A stretch of 64,000 bases of DNA, from assembly GCA_051876355.1 (NCBI GenBank), contig JBJEHU010000006.1, positions 62,001-126,000 of the forward strand. The letters are read 5' to 3'. Shown here one piece after another: positions 8,765 to 17,062 of this stretch (positions are counted from its first letter, which is position 1; every line of letters starts with the position of its first letter). The notes beneath the pieces are model-generated. The model made no database searches and was not told the origin of the DNA. It was given only the letters and a program-made list of their open reading frames with translations. Both the position numbers and the translations under genes were made by a program. The DNA is from Olsenella_L sp051876355. GTDB lineage: Bacteria > Actinomycetota > Coriobacteriia > Coriobacteriales > Atopobiaceae.

Positions 8765-8892
8765 CGGGGGAACTCCCATCGTTTCGTGGCATAACTGGGA
8801 AAATCCTACTACAAATGTATGAAAGCCAGATTTCCTGTATGTGTGAGTATCCGGGTCTTGGAAGTTCGTCTCGCCAAATTTAATGTTTCGGC

Positions 8893-8898
8893 TATAAT
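8893..8898 (+). promoter_or_regulatory. -10 element for tRNA-Arg
   Basis: A perfect TATAAT lies 11 bases before the first base of tRNA-Arg. No good -35 box at 16–18 bases could be identified, so only the -10 is annotated. The aro operon starts on the opposite strand from the same 145-base intergenic gap, so the two promoters are divergent here. Confidence 0.6.
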
Positions 8899-8909
8899 CA
8901 TGCACGTTT

Positions 8910-8986
8910 GCTCCCTTAGCTCAGTGGATTAGAGCGTTCGCCTCCGGAGCGAAAGGTCGTGGGTTCGAGCCCCACAGGGAGCACCA
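8910..8986 (+). tRNA. tRNA-Arg (anticodon CCG)
   Basis: A 77-base tRNA including encoded CCA. The acceptor arms GCTCCCT and AGGGAGC pair fully. The anticodon loop CTCCGGA gives CCG, reading arginine CGG codons. The T-arm carries GGTTCGAGCC. The 3' end abuts a phage-derived segment transcribed on the opposite strand, the usual configuration for integration into a tRNA gene. Confidence 0.97.
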
Positions 8987-9451
8987 TTGATTGCATCTTA
9001 GAAGCGCTCTGCTTGAAGGCAGGGCGCTTTTCTTTCGTGCGATAAGCCTTGCGTTGTCTGGCACCTTTTTCTGCTGGCTGCTTGCCGAGCCGCTGTGCAT
9101 GATGGCCTTGTACTCTGATGTGTGGCCTGTTGCTGCAGGCTTCAGGAACGGCTGTGCCTTCTGCTTGGAAGTGCCTTCCTCTACGTACTTGCCGTACTCG
9201 ACGTTCGTGCCGATGTAGACGGCAGGGGAGATGCCGCCCTTGATGACATGGGTGATGCTGTTGCGCAGCCTGCCTGTGTCTACCGGACACTTGGCCTTCG
9301 CGTAGCCCTCGGCCACGAGGCCGATGGATTCCAAGCCCTCCATGATGCCATCGACTATCGCGTTCTGGATGGCCTCCGTGTTGTCCTGCCTGACCTGCAC
9401 GAGCCCGGCAATGTCCGATGCCGTAAGGCCTGACGTCTTCGATTTCGCCAT
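8921..9451 (-). pseudogene. HK97 gp10-like phage tail-completion protein with aberrant C-terminus
   Basis: From ATG 9451, preceded by GGAGG eight bases upstream, the frame encodes 176 residues. Residues 1–115 look like an HK97-gp10 family virion protein: CPVDTGRLRNSI and VEYGKYVEEGTSKQKAQPFL are the recognisable blocks. After about residue 118 the homology ends and the reading frame continues through the tRNA-Arg terminator and into the tRNA itself, stopping at 8921. Family members usually end soon after the FLKPA-type segment, so the last 55 or so residues are probably host sequence fused by recombination or frameshift. I call it a decayed fragment; expression is unknown. Confidence 0.65.
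9002..9035 (+). terminator. Rho-independent terminator of tRNA-Arg
   Basis: An 11-base-pair stem (9002–9012 with 9019–9029, one G-T pair) is closed by a 6-base loop and followed by TTTCTTT. It starts 15 bases after the tRNA and lies inside the antisense reading frame of the gp10-like fragment. Confidence 0.85.
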
Positions 9452-9543
9452 GCTGCACCGCCTCCTCGGGCCAAGAGTGCCCGGAGGCTCACGGCACAGG
9501 GAAAGGCCCCCGCAGGAGCGAGGGCCACTCTGGTACTGTATTT

Positions 9544-9747
9544 CTACTCTGCGTTTGTCGTGGCGCTTTTCAGACACTCATTCTTGAATGCTTGGAATTC
9601 TGCGTAGTTCTTGGGGTTGACAGCTTGCTGAATTTTGCCAAGAGCATCAAAATCACTTTGGGTCCAGCCTGCAAACTTCACGGTAACGGGAGCATCTGCA
9701 GGAGCAGTGAAATACGACTCGAGCTTTTTCCTTAAAGCTTCTTCCAT
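9544..9747 (-). CDS. Small hypothetical protein of the phage remnant
   Basis: A 67-residue, charged, soluble protein with no recognised domain. ATG 9747 has a strong GGAGGGG seven bases upstream and overlaps the end of the preceding head-protein gene by 16 bases, typical of phage gene packing. It lies between the head morphogenesis gene and the gp10-like fragment, in the same direction. Short proteins in this position of phage head modules are often connector or accessory proteins, but nothing in the sequence assigns a function. Confidence 0.6.
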   Translation of the reverse strand: MEEALRKKLESYFTAPADAPVTVKFAGWTQSDFDALGKIQQAVNPKNYAEFQAFKNECLKSATTNAE

Positions 9748-11405
9748 CGTATTTTCCCCTCCTCCTGTAGCGTATGCAGTACTTTCGCCATCGCGTCCGA
9801 CTCCCTCATCCCACTAGATACGAGTTCGGACACCTTCATGTCAAAATATACCCCATACTCAGGCGGTTCGCCCTGCTCAAAGTAGTAGACTTCGCCGTTG
9901 TGCAATGCCACAACTCCGCCACCATAGGAATGGGCCACCTGCGCCCCGAAGTCGCTCCCTGTCGGCGGGAGGTTTGTCGGGTGGTTATGAACGGATATCA
10001 GACTTCCCGGTTCGTTTGCCGCTATTGCATCCAAAATCTCCTTGGTATAGACAGTCTGGTTCTCATCCGTGCCTGCAGTGCTTTTCGCCACAACCTCCCC
10101 TGTCACTCTGGATATCAGTGAAAGATCTTCGCCACTCGTTCCAGATCTATGGACGAGCATGGCACGGCACTCGTTGGCGATTGCCTTGTCCGCAATTGCA
10201 TTCCCAGTAATGCCATTGAACTTCTTTGAATAGCTGCTGCTCAGCACATAGGGGACATCAACCTTTGCCGACTGGTAGGCTTTTCTCTTGTCCGTGATGC
10301 CGCTCTCGGCCGTGCCACGCGCAAGTGCCGCATCGAGCACCTTTTGCTGGTCCCCTGCGCTGAGCTTCCGGAAGCTGCCGGAAGAGATGCCATACTCCTT
10401 CAGCTGCTCCGTGAGGCGCTTCCGTGCCTCGGTCATGCTGATGCCGGAAGAGTTGAGCTTGGCGATGGTGCCCGGCATCTGGAAGAAGCTGGCCATGGTG
10501 CGGCCTGCAGGTTTCTGCTGCTTCGGGTCGCGGCCTGCCTTCCAGTCCTCGTAGCTGGTCTCGAGCTTGCTTGTGTTGCGGTCCCTGAAGACGTCGTGTC
10601 CGGGAAGAGCCGCAACCATCGTGCAGCGGCAGTTCCACACCTCGGAGGCAGGCCCTGCCGGGTCTCCGGGGTAGCTGAGCCCGTTGCTGAACTTGGCATC
10701 GATATCGGCCTTCTCGCCGTCAAGCTCCCTGTGGCTGTCCCTCGTGCGCGAGTCGAGCGTTGCCATCCATTGCTTCTGCAGCTCTATGCCCATGCCGCTG
10801 GCCCGCTGGTACGAGCCGATGCGCCCGGCATTCTCGGCGCCAGTGAGCGATGTCCTCGCGGCACGGAGGGAGGCGCGCCTGTACATCTCCACGACGGAGC
10901 GGATGCGCTTGGCGGCATCTGGCACGGATTCTCCCTGAAGGATGCTCTGCATCATGGCAGACGTGATCTTGCGCCGAGCCCACGTCTCGGCCATGCTCTG
11001 GCTGACCGACACCTGCGGCAGCAGGTCCGGCTGCCGCTGGACCATGTACGTGACGGTATCCGCATCGACAAGCGTGTAGCTCGTATCGATCTTGGCAACC
11101 TGTTCCACATCGAAGGTGCCGTAGTTCATGTTCTCGGCGTACACGGCAGGAGACTCGCCGTTGATGATGGCCGCTGCCTGCTCGTCGCAGGTCTCAATGT
11201 CGTAGGTGAGCTCTGAAACCGTCTGGTGGTACGAGACCGTATCTGCAGGCTGGTTCCTGCGCCCAGCTCTTCCAATTTCGATATAGGAGGCTTTGTGGAG
11301 ATCGATGAGGATGCTGCAGAAGGAATGGCCGATTGTTGTGCAGCTCTGTGTCTGATGGAAGCAGCAATGAGCCGGCGCGAAATGGTAGCTGTCAAGATTG
11401 TACAT
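9732..11405 (-). CDS. Phage minor head protein (Mu F / SPP1 gp7-like) with C-terminal JAMM-like domain
   Basis: 557 residues from ATG 11405, which has AGGAG four bases upstream; a TTG at 11447 would add 14 residues. The region around residues 170–300 matches phage Mu F-type head morphogenesis proteins: TARRTS-like helices, DSRTRDSHRELDG and the WNCRC signature. Such proteins sit near the portal and assist capsid assembly. The last 150 residues carry SVHNHPTN...TGSD, resembling the HxHP-x(n)-S/T-xx-D zinc site of JAMM/JAB peptidases, at about 471–485. The first 60 residues are Cys/His-rich and do not look like a normal start of this family, so the gene may be 5' truncated and joined to unrelated sequence. 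No portal, terminase, capsid or integrase gene is nearby. Confidence 0.7.
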   Translation of the reverse strand: MYNLDSYHFAPAHCCFHQTQSCTTIGHSFCSILIDLHKASYIEIGRAGRRNQPADTVSYHQTVSELTYDIETCDEQAAAIINGESPAVYAENMNYGTFDVEQVAKIDTSYTLVDADTVTYMVQRQPDLLPQVSVSQSMAETWARRKITSAMMQSILQGESVPDAAKRIRSVVEMYRRASLRAARTSLTGAENAGRIGSYQRASGMGIELQKQWMATLDSRTRDSHRELDGEKADIDAKFSNGLSYPGDPAGPASEVWNCRCTMVAALPGHDVFRDRNTSKLETSYEDWKAGRDPKQQKPAGRTMASFFQMPGTIAKLNSSGISMTEARKRLTEQLKEYGISSGSFRKLSAGDQQKVLDAALARGTAESGITDKRKAYQSAKVDVPYVLSSSYSKKFNGITGNAIADKAIANECRAMLVHRSGTSGEDLSLISRVTGEVVAKSTAGTDENQTVYTKEILDAIAANEPGSLISVHNHPTNLPPTGSDFGAQVAHSYGGGVVALHNGEVYYFEQGEPPEYGVYFDMKVSELVSSGMRESDAMAKVLHTLQEEGKIRWKKL

Positions 11406-11447
11406 ATATCTCCTAGGAACGTCTGTTTGCTGTCCTAGGGGATTCAA

Positions 11448-11939
11448 AGCCCTGTCTCACGGGCCCTCGTAACCGCAGGTAGATGATGGTTTACCTGCGC
11501 GGGAATGGCCTGTATGGCTGTTCTGCTGACTCAATGGCAATGCCAGAAACTGGATTGCTGCAGTGCCTCTGATGCTCAGCCAACTGATGCGGAAAGAGTG
11601 GAGCATTTTAGGCTCGTGAGCCCAGAATGCGCTGTGCATTGATATGCAGCGTCGTCTTCATGTTCAAACGGCTCGTGCCGTTGTGCCGTCGACATATACA
11701 GTGAGAACTGCTTTTGCCAGGATGGAGAAGCTTATGAGACGGATGCCTTCATCATGCATCTCTTCGAAAACAAGGCTTTACGGAATCTGCACCGGTTTTC
11801 CTGTCTGCCAGACGCTGCCGTAAAGGCACTTGCCCATCCTTGTCAAGGCTCAATGTTCTTTGAACGCCCGAATGCTCCTTTAGGGCTGCTTTGGGTACGG
11901 TTGATAGGATGCCTGAAAAGCCGAGACCGAGGAGGATTC
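11448..11939. other. 492-base intergenic stretch without a convincing gene
   Basis: This gap separates the minus-strand phage remnant from the plus-strand P-type ATPase. Short frames exist on both strands, but none has a good ribosome site or recognisable product. An 8-base-pair hairpin (11474–11481 with 11492–11499, 10-base loop) has no U-tract. A TTGATAGGAT segment at 11900–11909 could be the -10 region of the ATPase promoter, but no -35 partner is clear. The base composition looks less GC-rich than the neighbours. Confidence 0.5.
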
Positions 11940-14360
11940 GTGCCCCAAGACACCAAGGACCAGAAGATTCAGGGACTGAGTGCAGCAGAAGTCGAGGAGC
12001 GCCGGGAAAAGGGCCTCGTCAATGCCAATGCCGACGTGAAGACGAAATCCATTCCCCAGATCGTGGCAGAGCATACATTCACGCTCTTCAACGGCGTCAA
12101 TGCGGTGCTCGCATTCCTCGTGTTCCTGACCGGCCAGTACCGCAACATGCTCTTCATGGTCATCGTGCTTGCGAACCTCTTCATCGGTATCGTCCAGGAG
12201 ATACGCGCGAAGCTCACGGTCGACCGTCTGACGCTTCTGACCGCGACCGATGCTGTCGTCGTGCGCGACGGCGAGCGCCAGAAGATCCCTGTCTCCGATA
12301 TCGTCCAGGACGATATCATCTGCCTTGCGCATGGCGACCAGGTACCGGCAGATGCCGTGATCGTCTCTGGCTCCGTCTCCATGAACGAGAGCCTGCTTAC
12401 CGGTGAGTCCGATGCCGTGCACAAGAAGCCGGGAGACGAGATCCTCTCCGGCAGCTTTGTCGACTCCGGCTCCCTCATGGCAAAGGTCACGCGGGTCGGT
12501 GCTGCCTCCTATGCTGCGAAGATCAACGCAGAAGCAAAATACGTGAAGAAGGCGAAGTCCGAGATCCAGGACTCGCTCAGGATGGTCGTCGAGTTCTCGA
12601 CGATTCTCATGCCATTCCTTGGCGGCGGCCTTCTGCTCAGAAGCATGTTCGCCGAAGGCATGCCCTGGGATGCTGCCATCCTCTCTGTCGTGGCAGCGCT
12701 CGTCTCGATGATTCCGCAGGGCCTCATGCTCCTGACCTCGACTGTTCTTGCTATCGCGACGACGAGGCTCGGTGCGAAGAACGTGCTTGTGCAGCAGAGC
12801 TACTGTGTCGAGACGCTCGCGCGTGTCGATACGGTCTGCCTCGACAAGACGGGCACGATCACGTCAGGTCGCATGGAGCTCATGGGGCTTCTGCCGCTCA
12901 GGGGCCATGATGTGTCAGAGCTCAGGCACGCCGTGCTTGCAGTCGTCGGGGCCGCGCCTGACGATGCAAACGAGACGGCGCAGGCACTTCTGCGTGCAGC
13001 TGAGCAGTGGCCGGAGGAGATGGACTCAGCCTCCCGTGTCATCCCGTTCTCGTCTGCTCGCAAGTACTCGGGCTGCGTGCTCGAAGATGGCACGTCCTAT
13101 GCGATGGGCGCAGGGCAGTTCGTGATGGGGGAGCGCTATGCGGCACTGTCCCGCGACGTGGCGACGTTCGGCCCGCTTGCCCGTGTGCTCGTCGTCGGCA
13201 CCTGCGAAGGCTACAACGATGAGGGCAGGATGGAAGGCTCGTTCGAGCCTGTGGGCCTTGTGGCCCTCCGCGACGAGATCCGCCCGACTGCGGCAGGCAC
13301 GATCTCCTACTTCCGCCGCGAAGGCGTCGATATCCGCGTCATCTCAGGCGACGATCCGCGCACGGTCTCTGCGATTGCCTCGACCGTCGGCGTGCCCGAT
13401 GCAAAGAGCTATATCGATGCTTCGACGATCAAGACTGAGGAAGAGCTTGCCCAGGCCGTCGCGACGCAGAAGGTCTTCGGCCGCGTGACGCCGCAGCAGA
13501 AGCGCGAGATCGTGAGGCTGCTCGAGGCCCAGGGCCATACGGTCGCTATGACCGGAGACGGCGTGAACGATGTCCTGGCCCTGCGCGAGGCAGACTGCTC
13601 GGTGGCCATGGCATCAGGATCGGCTGCGGCAAGGAATGTCGCCGAGATCGTGCTTGCCGACAACGACTTCGCCCATATGCCGGAGGTCGTGGCAGAAGGC
13701 AGGCGCTCCATCAACAACCTCCAGCGCTCGGCATCGCTTTTTCTCGTGAAGACGGGATTCGCGATTGCGCTCTGCTTCATCTGCATCTTCTTCCCGCCGT
13801 TTCCGTTCCTGCCGATCCAGGAATCCTTCTTCTCCGGCCTCATCATCGGCTATCCGTCGTTCGTGCTCGCGCTCGAGCCGAACCATGAGAGGCTGCACGG
13901 CGACTTCCTGACGAACGTGCTTGCCCGCTCGCTTCCGGGCTCGATTGCGATCGTCTTCATCATCGCCGTCACGATGATCATGGAGACGCCGATGGGATGG
14001 GACTTCGCGCAGACCTCGACGCTCTGCCTGCTTCTCGTCTGCATGGTCGGCGTCGGCCTCATCTGGCGCATCTCGCGGCCGCTCACGCCGCTGCGCCTCG
14101 CCCTCATCATCTCCATCATCATTGCAATTGCCGGCGGGTCGTTGCTATTCGGAAACTTCTTCATGATTGAGCCCCTCACGGGCTGGATGGTCGTGTACCT
14201 TTTCAGTGCAGGAGCGCTGGCGCTCATCCTATTCGCCCTGCTGTACCGCCGTTTCGCTCACAGTATCGAACATGAAGGACGTCTTGCATACGTCGTGAAG
14301 AAGGCCGAGGTCGCATATGCTCAGCACAGAAGCCGTGTCAGCCGCCGTACGAGAGGCTAG
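11940..14360 (+). CDS. Cation-translocating P-type ATPase (CtpE-like)
   Basis: An 806-residue P-type ATPase. The GTG at 11940 follows GAGGAGG by four bases. In order it has an actuator domain with TGES, a TM4 segment reading SMIPQGLMLLTS, the phosphorylation site DKTGT with Asp302, a nucleotide-binding domain, the hinge TGDGVNDVLAL, and a C-terminal six-helix membrane domain. Pro-Gln-Gly in TM4, instead of the heavy-metal CPx motif, fits the group containing mycobacterial CtpE, a calcium transporter. Calcium as substrate is inference. No N-terminal metal-binding domain is present. The end overlaps the aconitase start by 44 bases. Confidence 0.88.
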   Translation: MPQDTKDQKIQGLSAAEVEERREKGLVNANADVKTKSIPQIVAEHTFTLFNGVNAVLAFLVFLTGQYRNMLFMVIVLANLFIGIVQEIRAKLTVDRLTLLTATDAVVVRDGERQKIPVSDIVQDDIICLAHGDQVPADAVIVSGSVSMNESLLTGESDAVHKKPGDEILSGSFVDSGSLMAKVTRVGAASYAAKINAEAKYVKKAKSEIQDSLRMVVEFSTILMPFLGGGLLLRSMFAEGMPWDAAILSVVAALVSMIPQGLMLLTSTVLAIATTRLGAKNVLVQQSYCVETLARVDTVCLDKTGTITSGRMELMGLLPLRGHDVSELRHAVLAVVGAAPDDANETAQALLRAAEQWPEEMDSASRVIPFSSARKYSGCVLEDGTSYAMGAGQFVMGERYAALSRDVATFGPLARVLVVGTCEGYNDEGRMEGSFEPVGLVALRDEIRPTAAGTISYFRREGVDIRVISGDDPRTVSAIASTVGVPDAKSYIDASTIKTEEELAQAVATQKVFGRVTPQQKREIVRLLEAQGHTVAMTGDGVNDVLALREADCSVAMASGSAAARNVAEIVLADNDFAHMPEVVAEGRRSINNLQRSASLFLVKTGFAIALCFICIFFPPFPFLPIQESFFSGLIIGYPSFVLALEPNHERLHGDFLTNVLARSLPGSIAIVFIIAVTMIMETPMGWDFAQTSTLCLLLVCMVGVGLIWRISRPLTPLRLALIISIIIAIAGGSLLFGNFFMIEPLTGWMVVYLFSAGALALILFALLYRRFAHSIEHEGRLAYVVKKAEVAYAQHRSRVSRRTRG

Positions 14361-16992
14361 AAAGCCCAGGAAGATCGAGGCAGGTGGCATCTCGAGGCTC
14401 GCGACCATCGTGTCCGAGATTCCTGGTGCCGAGAAGCTGCCACGGGCTCTTCTGATTCTGCTCGAAAACGTCGTCCGCCGCGCGAAAACGGACGAGGAGG
14501 CCATGCTCATGTGCGCCCGCATCCTCGAGGCGGGAGAGGCGGGTACCCAGGGACGCGAGATCGAGTTCATGCCGTCAAGGGTCCTCTTCCAGGACTTCAC
14601 GGGAGTTCCAGTCTTCGTCGACTTCGCTGCCATGCGCGATGCTATGGCGGCACGTGGCGGCGACCCCGAGAAGGTCAATCCCCACATCCCTACGACCCTC
14701 ATCATCGACCACTCCGTGATTGCCGAAGAGGCAGGATGCGCAGGCGCTCGTGCCGAGAATGAGCGCATCGAGGCAGAGCGCAACCGCGAGCGCTTCGCCT
14801 TCCTCAAGTGGGCAAGCCGCTCGTTCACAAACGTCGAGGTCGTGCCTCCTGCGGAAGGCATCTGCCACCAGCTCAACATGGAGCGCTTCTCCAAGGTCGT
14901 CGGCACCGACGCCCTCTGGCAGGGCGAAGGGGAGATGGCGTGCTTCGACACGCTCGTCGGCACAGACTCCCACACGACGACCGTGAATGGCATCGGCTGC
15001 ATGGGCTGGGGCGTCGGCGGCATCGAAGCCGAAGCTGCCGCTCTTGGCCAGTCGATTACGATGCTTGTGCCCGAGGTCGTCGAGCTCAGGCTCGAGGGCA
15101 AGCTCGGCGATGGCATCTCCGGCATGGACTGCGCGCTCACGGTCTGCGAGCTCCTGAGGAAGGCGCAGGTCGTCGGCTCTCTCGTCGAGGTGACGGGTCC
15201 GGGTGTCGCCGAGCTCACGGCGACGCAGCGCGCCTGCATCGCGAACATGACGCCGGAATACGGCGCGACGACGACGCTCTTCCCGGTGGACCGCCAGACA
15301 TTCAAGTATCTTGCCCTCACGGGCAGAGATCCCGAAGAGATCGCCTTCATCGAAGCGTATCTGCGCGAGCAGGGCATGCTCGGCGAGCGTGACGCCACCT
15401 ATTCCCGCACGTATACGCTCGATCTCTCGACGGTCGAGCCCTGCCTTGCAGGACCGTCCCGTCCGCACCGCCGCGTGGCCGTGCCGGGTCTCGCCGAGCG
15501 CTTCGAAGAGTCGTCCGCAGAGCATGGACACAAGCCGCATACGGGAGAGCTCGAGCTCACGTTCGGCGACAAGGCCTATGAGCTTGGGCATGGCACGCTT
15601 GCTATCGCTGCCATCACGAGCTGCACGACGGCGACCGACCCTGCCATGATGGTGGCAGCAGGACTTGTCGCAAAGAAGGCCTGCGCGAAGGGCCTTGCAC
15701 CCAAGCCCTGGGTCAAGAAGATCATGGCTCCCGGCAGCCATGCGACGCTCGATATCCTGAAGCGCGCTCACCTGACGGCGCCACTCGAGAAGCTCGGCTT
15801 CTTCACGTGCGGCTTCGGATGCATGAGCTGCATCGGCAACTCCGGAAGCATCGCGCCTGCGCTCCACGATCATGCAGACGAGCTCGAGCTCACGAGCATC
15901 CTTTCGGGCAACCGCAACTTCGATGGCCGCATCTCGCCTGACGTGGCACAGAACTATCTTGCCGAGCCGGCGCTTGTCGTCGCCTACTCGCTTGTCGGCA
16001 CGCTCGACAAGAACCTGGCAGAGGAGCCGGTCGGTACCGGCGCTGACGGCGCTCCTGTCATGCTCAAGGACCTGCTACCGACCGACGATGAGATTCGCGA
16101 CGTGCTTGCGAAGGTGCTCACGAGGGACCTCTACGAGGAAGCTGCCAAGGGCCTCTTCGAAGGCTCCGACGACTGGAAGGCGATTCCGGCATCAGAGTCT
16201 GCGACGTATGCCTGGGACGAGCATTCGACGTATGTGCGCCGGCCGCCCTACTTCGAGGATGCAAGGCATGAGACAGTGCACGAGGTGAAGGATGCCCGCG
16301 TGCTTGCGCTTCTCGGCGATTTCGTGACGACAGACCACATCTCTCCTGCCGGCACGATCGCAGAAGGCTCTCCTGCAGCCCGCTATCTCACGGAGCACGG
16401 CGTGCCGGAGAACGAATGGAACACCTATGGCACGAGGCGCGGCAACCATGAGGTGATGATGAGAGGCACGTTTGCGAACGTGAAGCTCGAGAACGCCCTC
16501 GCCCAGGGAAGGCGTGGCGGCTACACGTATGACTTCGAGGCCGACAAGGTCACGAGCATCTACGATGCCGCTATGGACTACAAGGCACATCGCGAGGACG
16601 AGGTTGTCATCGCCGGCAAGATGTATGGTTCCGGCTCGAGCCGCGACTGGGCAGGCAAGGGTCCGGCGCTCCTCGGCGTCAAGGCTGTGCTTGCAGAGAG
16701 CTTCGAGCGCATCCACCGTTCGAACCTCATCGGCATGGGCATCGTGCCGCTCCAGTTCGAGGACGGCGTCTCGGCGAAGCTTCTGGGCCTCGATGGCACA
16801 GAGCGCATCTCGGTCGAACCGATCGATTTCTCGAAGGGGCTGCCCGAGCCGAAGATGGTCGCAGTGAGCGCGACCAAGCCGTCGGGAGAGAAGATTGACT
16901 TCCGCGCAATCGTGCGTGTCGATACGCCGAGCGAGGGTGCCTACATTTCAGAAGGCGGAATCCTGCCTTATGTTCTTGGACAACTTGTGTGA
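14317..16992 (+). CDS. acnA: Aconitate hydratase (AcnA type)
   Basis: An 891-residue aconitase interconverting citrate and isocitrate. IDHSV, GTDSHTTTVNG and GWGVGGIEAE are family landmarks. The cluster ligands appear as SCT near residue 435 and GCMSCIGNSG near 505, so all three cysteines are present. The swivel domain has GTRRGNHEVMMRG and YGSGSSRDWA. The usual SCTNTSNP reads SCTTATDP, a divergence noted separately. The gene begins inside the 3' end of the P-type ATPase, and its ribosome site is weak, which suggests translational coupling. No other TCA-cycle gene is in the window; a role in making 2-oxoglutarate for glutamate is plausible. Confidence 0.92.
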   Translation: MLSTEAVSAAVREARKPRKIEAGGISRLATIVSEIPGAEKLPRALLILLENVVRRAKTDEEAMLMCARILEAGEAGTQGREIEFMPSRVLFQDFTGVPVFVDFAAMRDAMAARGGDPEKVNPHIPTTLIIDHSVIAEEAGCAGARAENERIEAERNRERFAFLKWASRSFTNVEVVPPAEGICHQLNMERFSKVVGTDALWQGEGEMACFDTLVGTDSHTTTVNGIGCMGWGVGGIEAEAAALGQSITMLVPEVVELRLEGKLGDGISGMDCALTVCELLRKAQVVGSLVEVTGPGVAELTATQRACIANMTPEYGATTTLFPVDRQTFKYLALTGRDPEEIAFIEAYLREQGMLGERDATYSRTYTLDLSTVEPCLAGPSRPHRRVAVPGLAERFEESSAEHGHKPHTGELELTFGDKAYELGHGTLAIAAITSCTTATDPAMMVAAGLVAKKACAKGLAPKPWVKKIMAPGSHATLDILKRAHLTAPLEKLGFFTCGFGCMSCIGNSGSIAPALHDHADELELTSILSGNRNFDGRISPDVAQNYLAEPALVVAYSLVGTLDKNLAEEPVGTGADGAPVMLKDLLPTDDEIRDVLAKVLTRDLYEEAAKGLFEGSDDWKAIPASESATYAWDEHSTYVRRPPYFEDARHETVHEVKDARVLALLGDFVTTDHISPAGTIAEGSPAARYLTEHGVPENEWNTYGTRRGNHEVMMRGTFANVKLENALAQGRRGGYTYDFEADKVTSIYDAAMDYKAHREDEVVIAGKMYGSGSSRDWAGKGPALLGVKAVLAESFERIHRSNLIGMGIVPLQFEDGVSAKLLGLDGTERISVEPIDFSKGLPEPKMVAVSATKPSGEKIDFRAIVRVDTPSEGAYISEGGILPYVLGQLV

Positions 16993-17062
16993 CATCGTCC
17001 GCGCTTCGGGGAGAGTGCTACAGTCTCGCTTCAGCATATGAAACGTGAATTTGGAGGAATGC

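Noticed and set aside
11471..11482. AACCGCAGGTAG occurs here and at 27271–27282
   Set aside because: A 12-base repeat in 64 kb is expected by chance many times over, and the contexts differ.
11630..11652. Possible attR: CATTGAT then TGCA resembles the bases after tRNA-Arg (CATTGATTGCA)
   Set aside because: Only seven contiguous bases match, with an extra A after them, and the tRNA acceptor arm itself is not duplicated. Chance similarity is likely.
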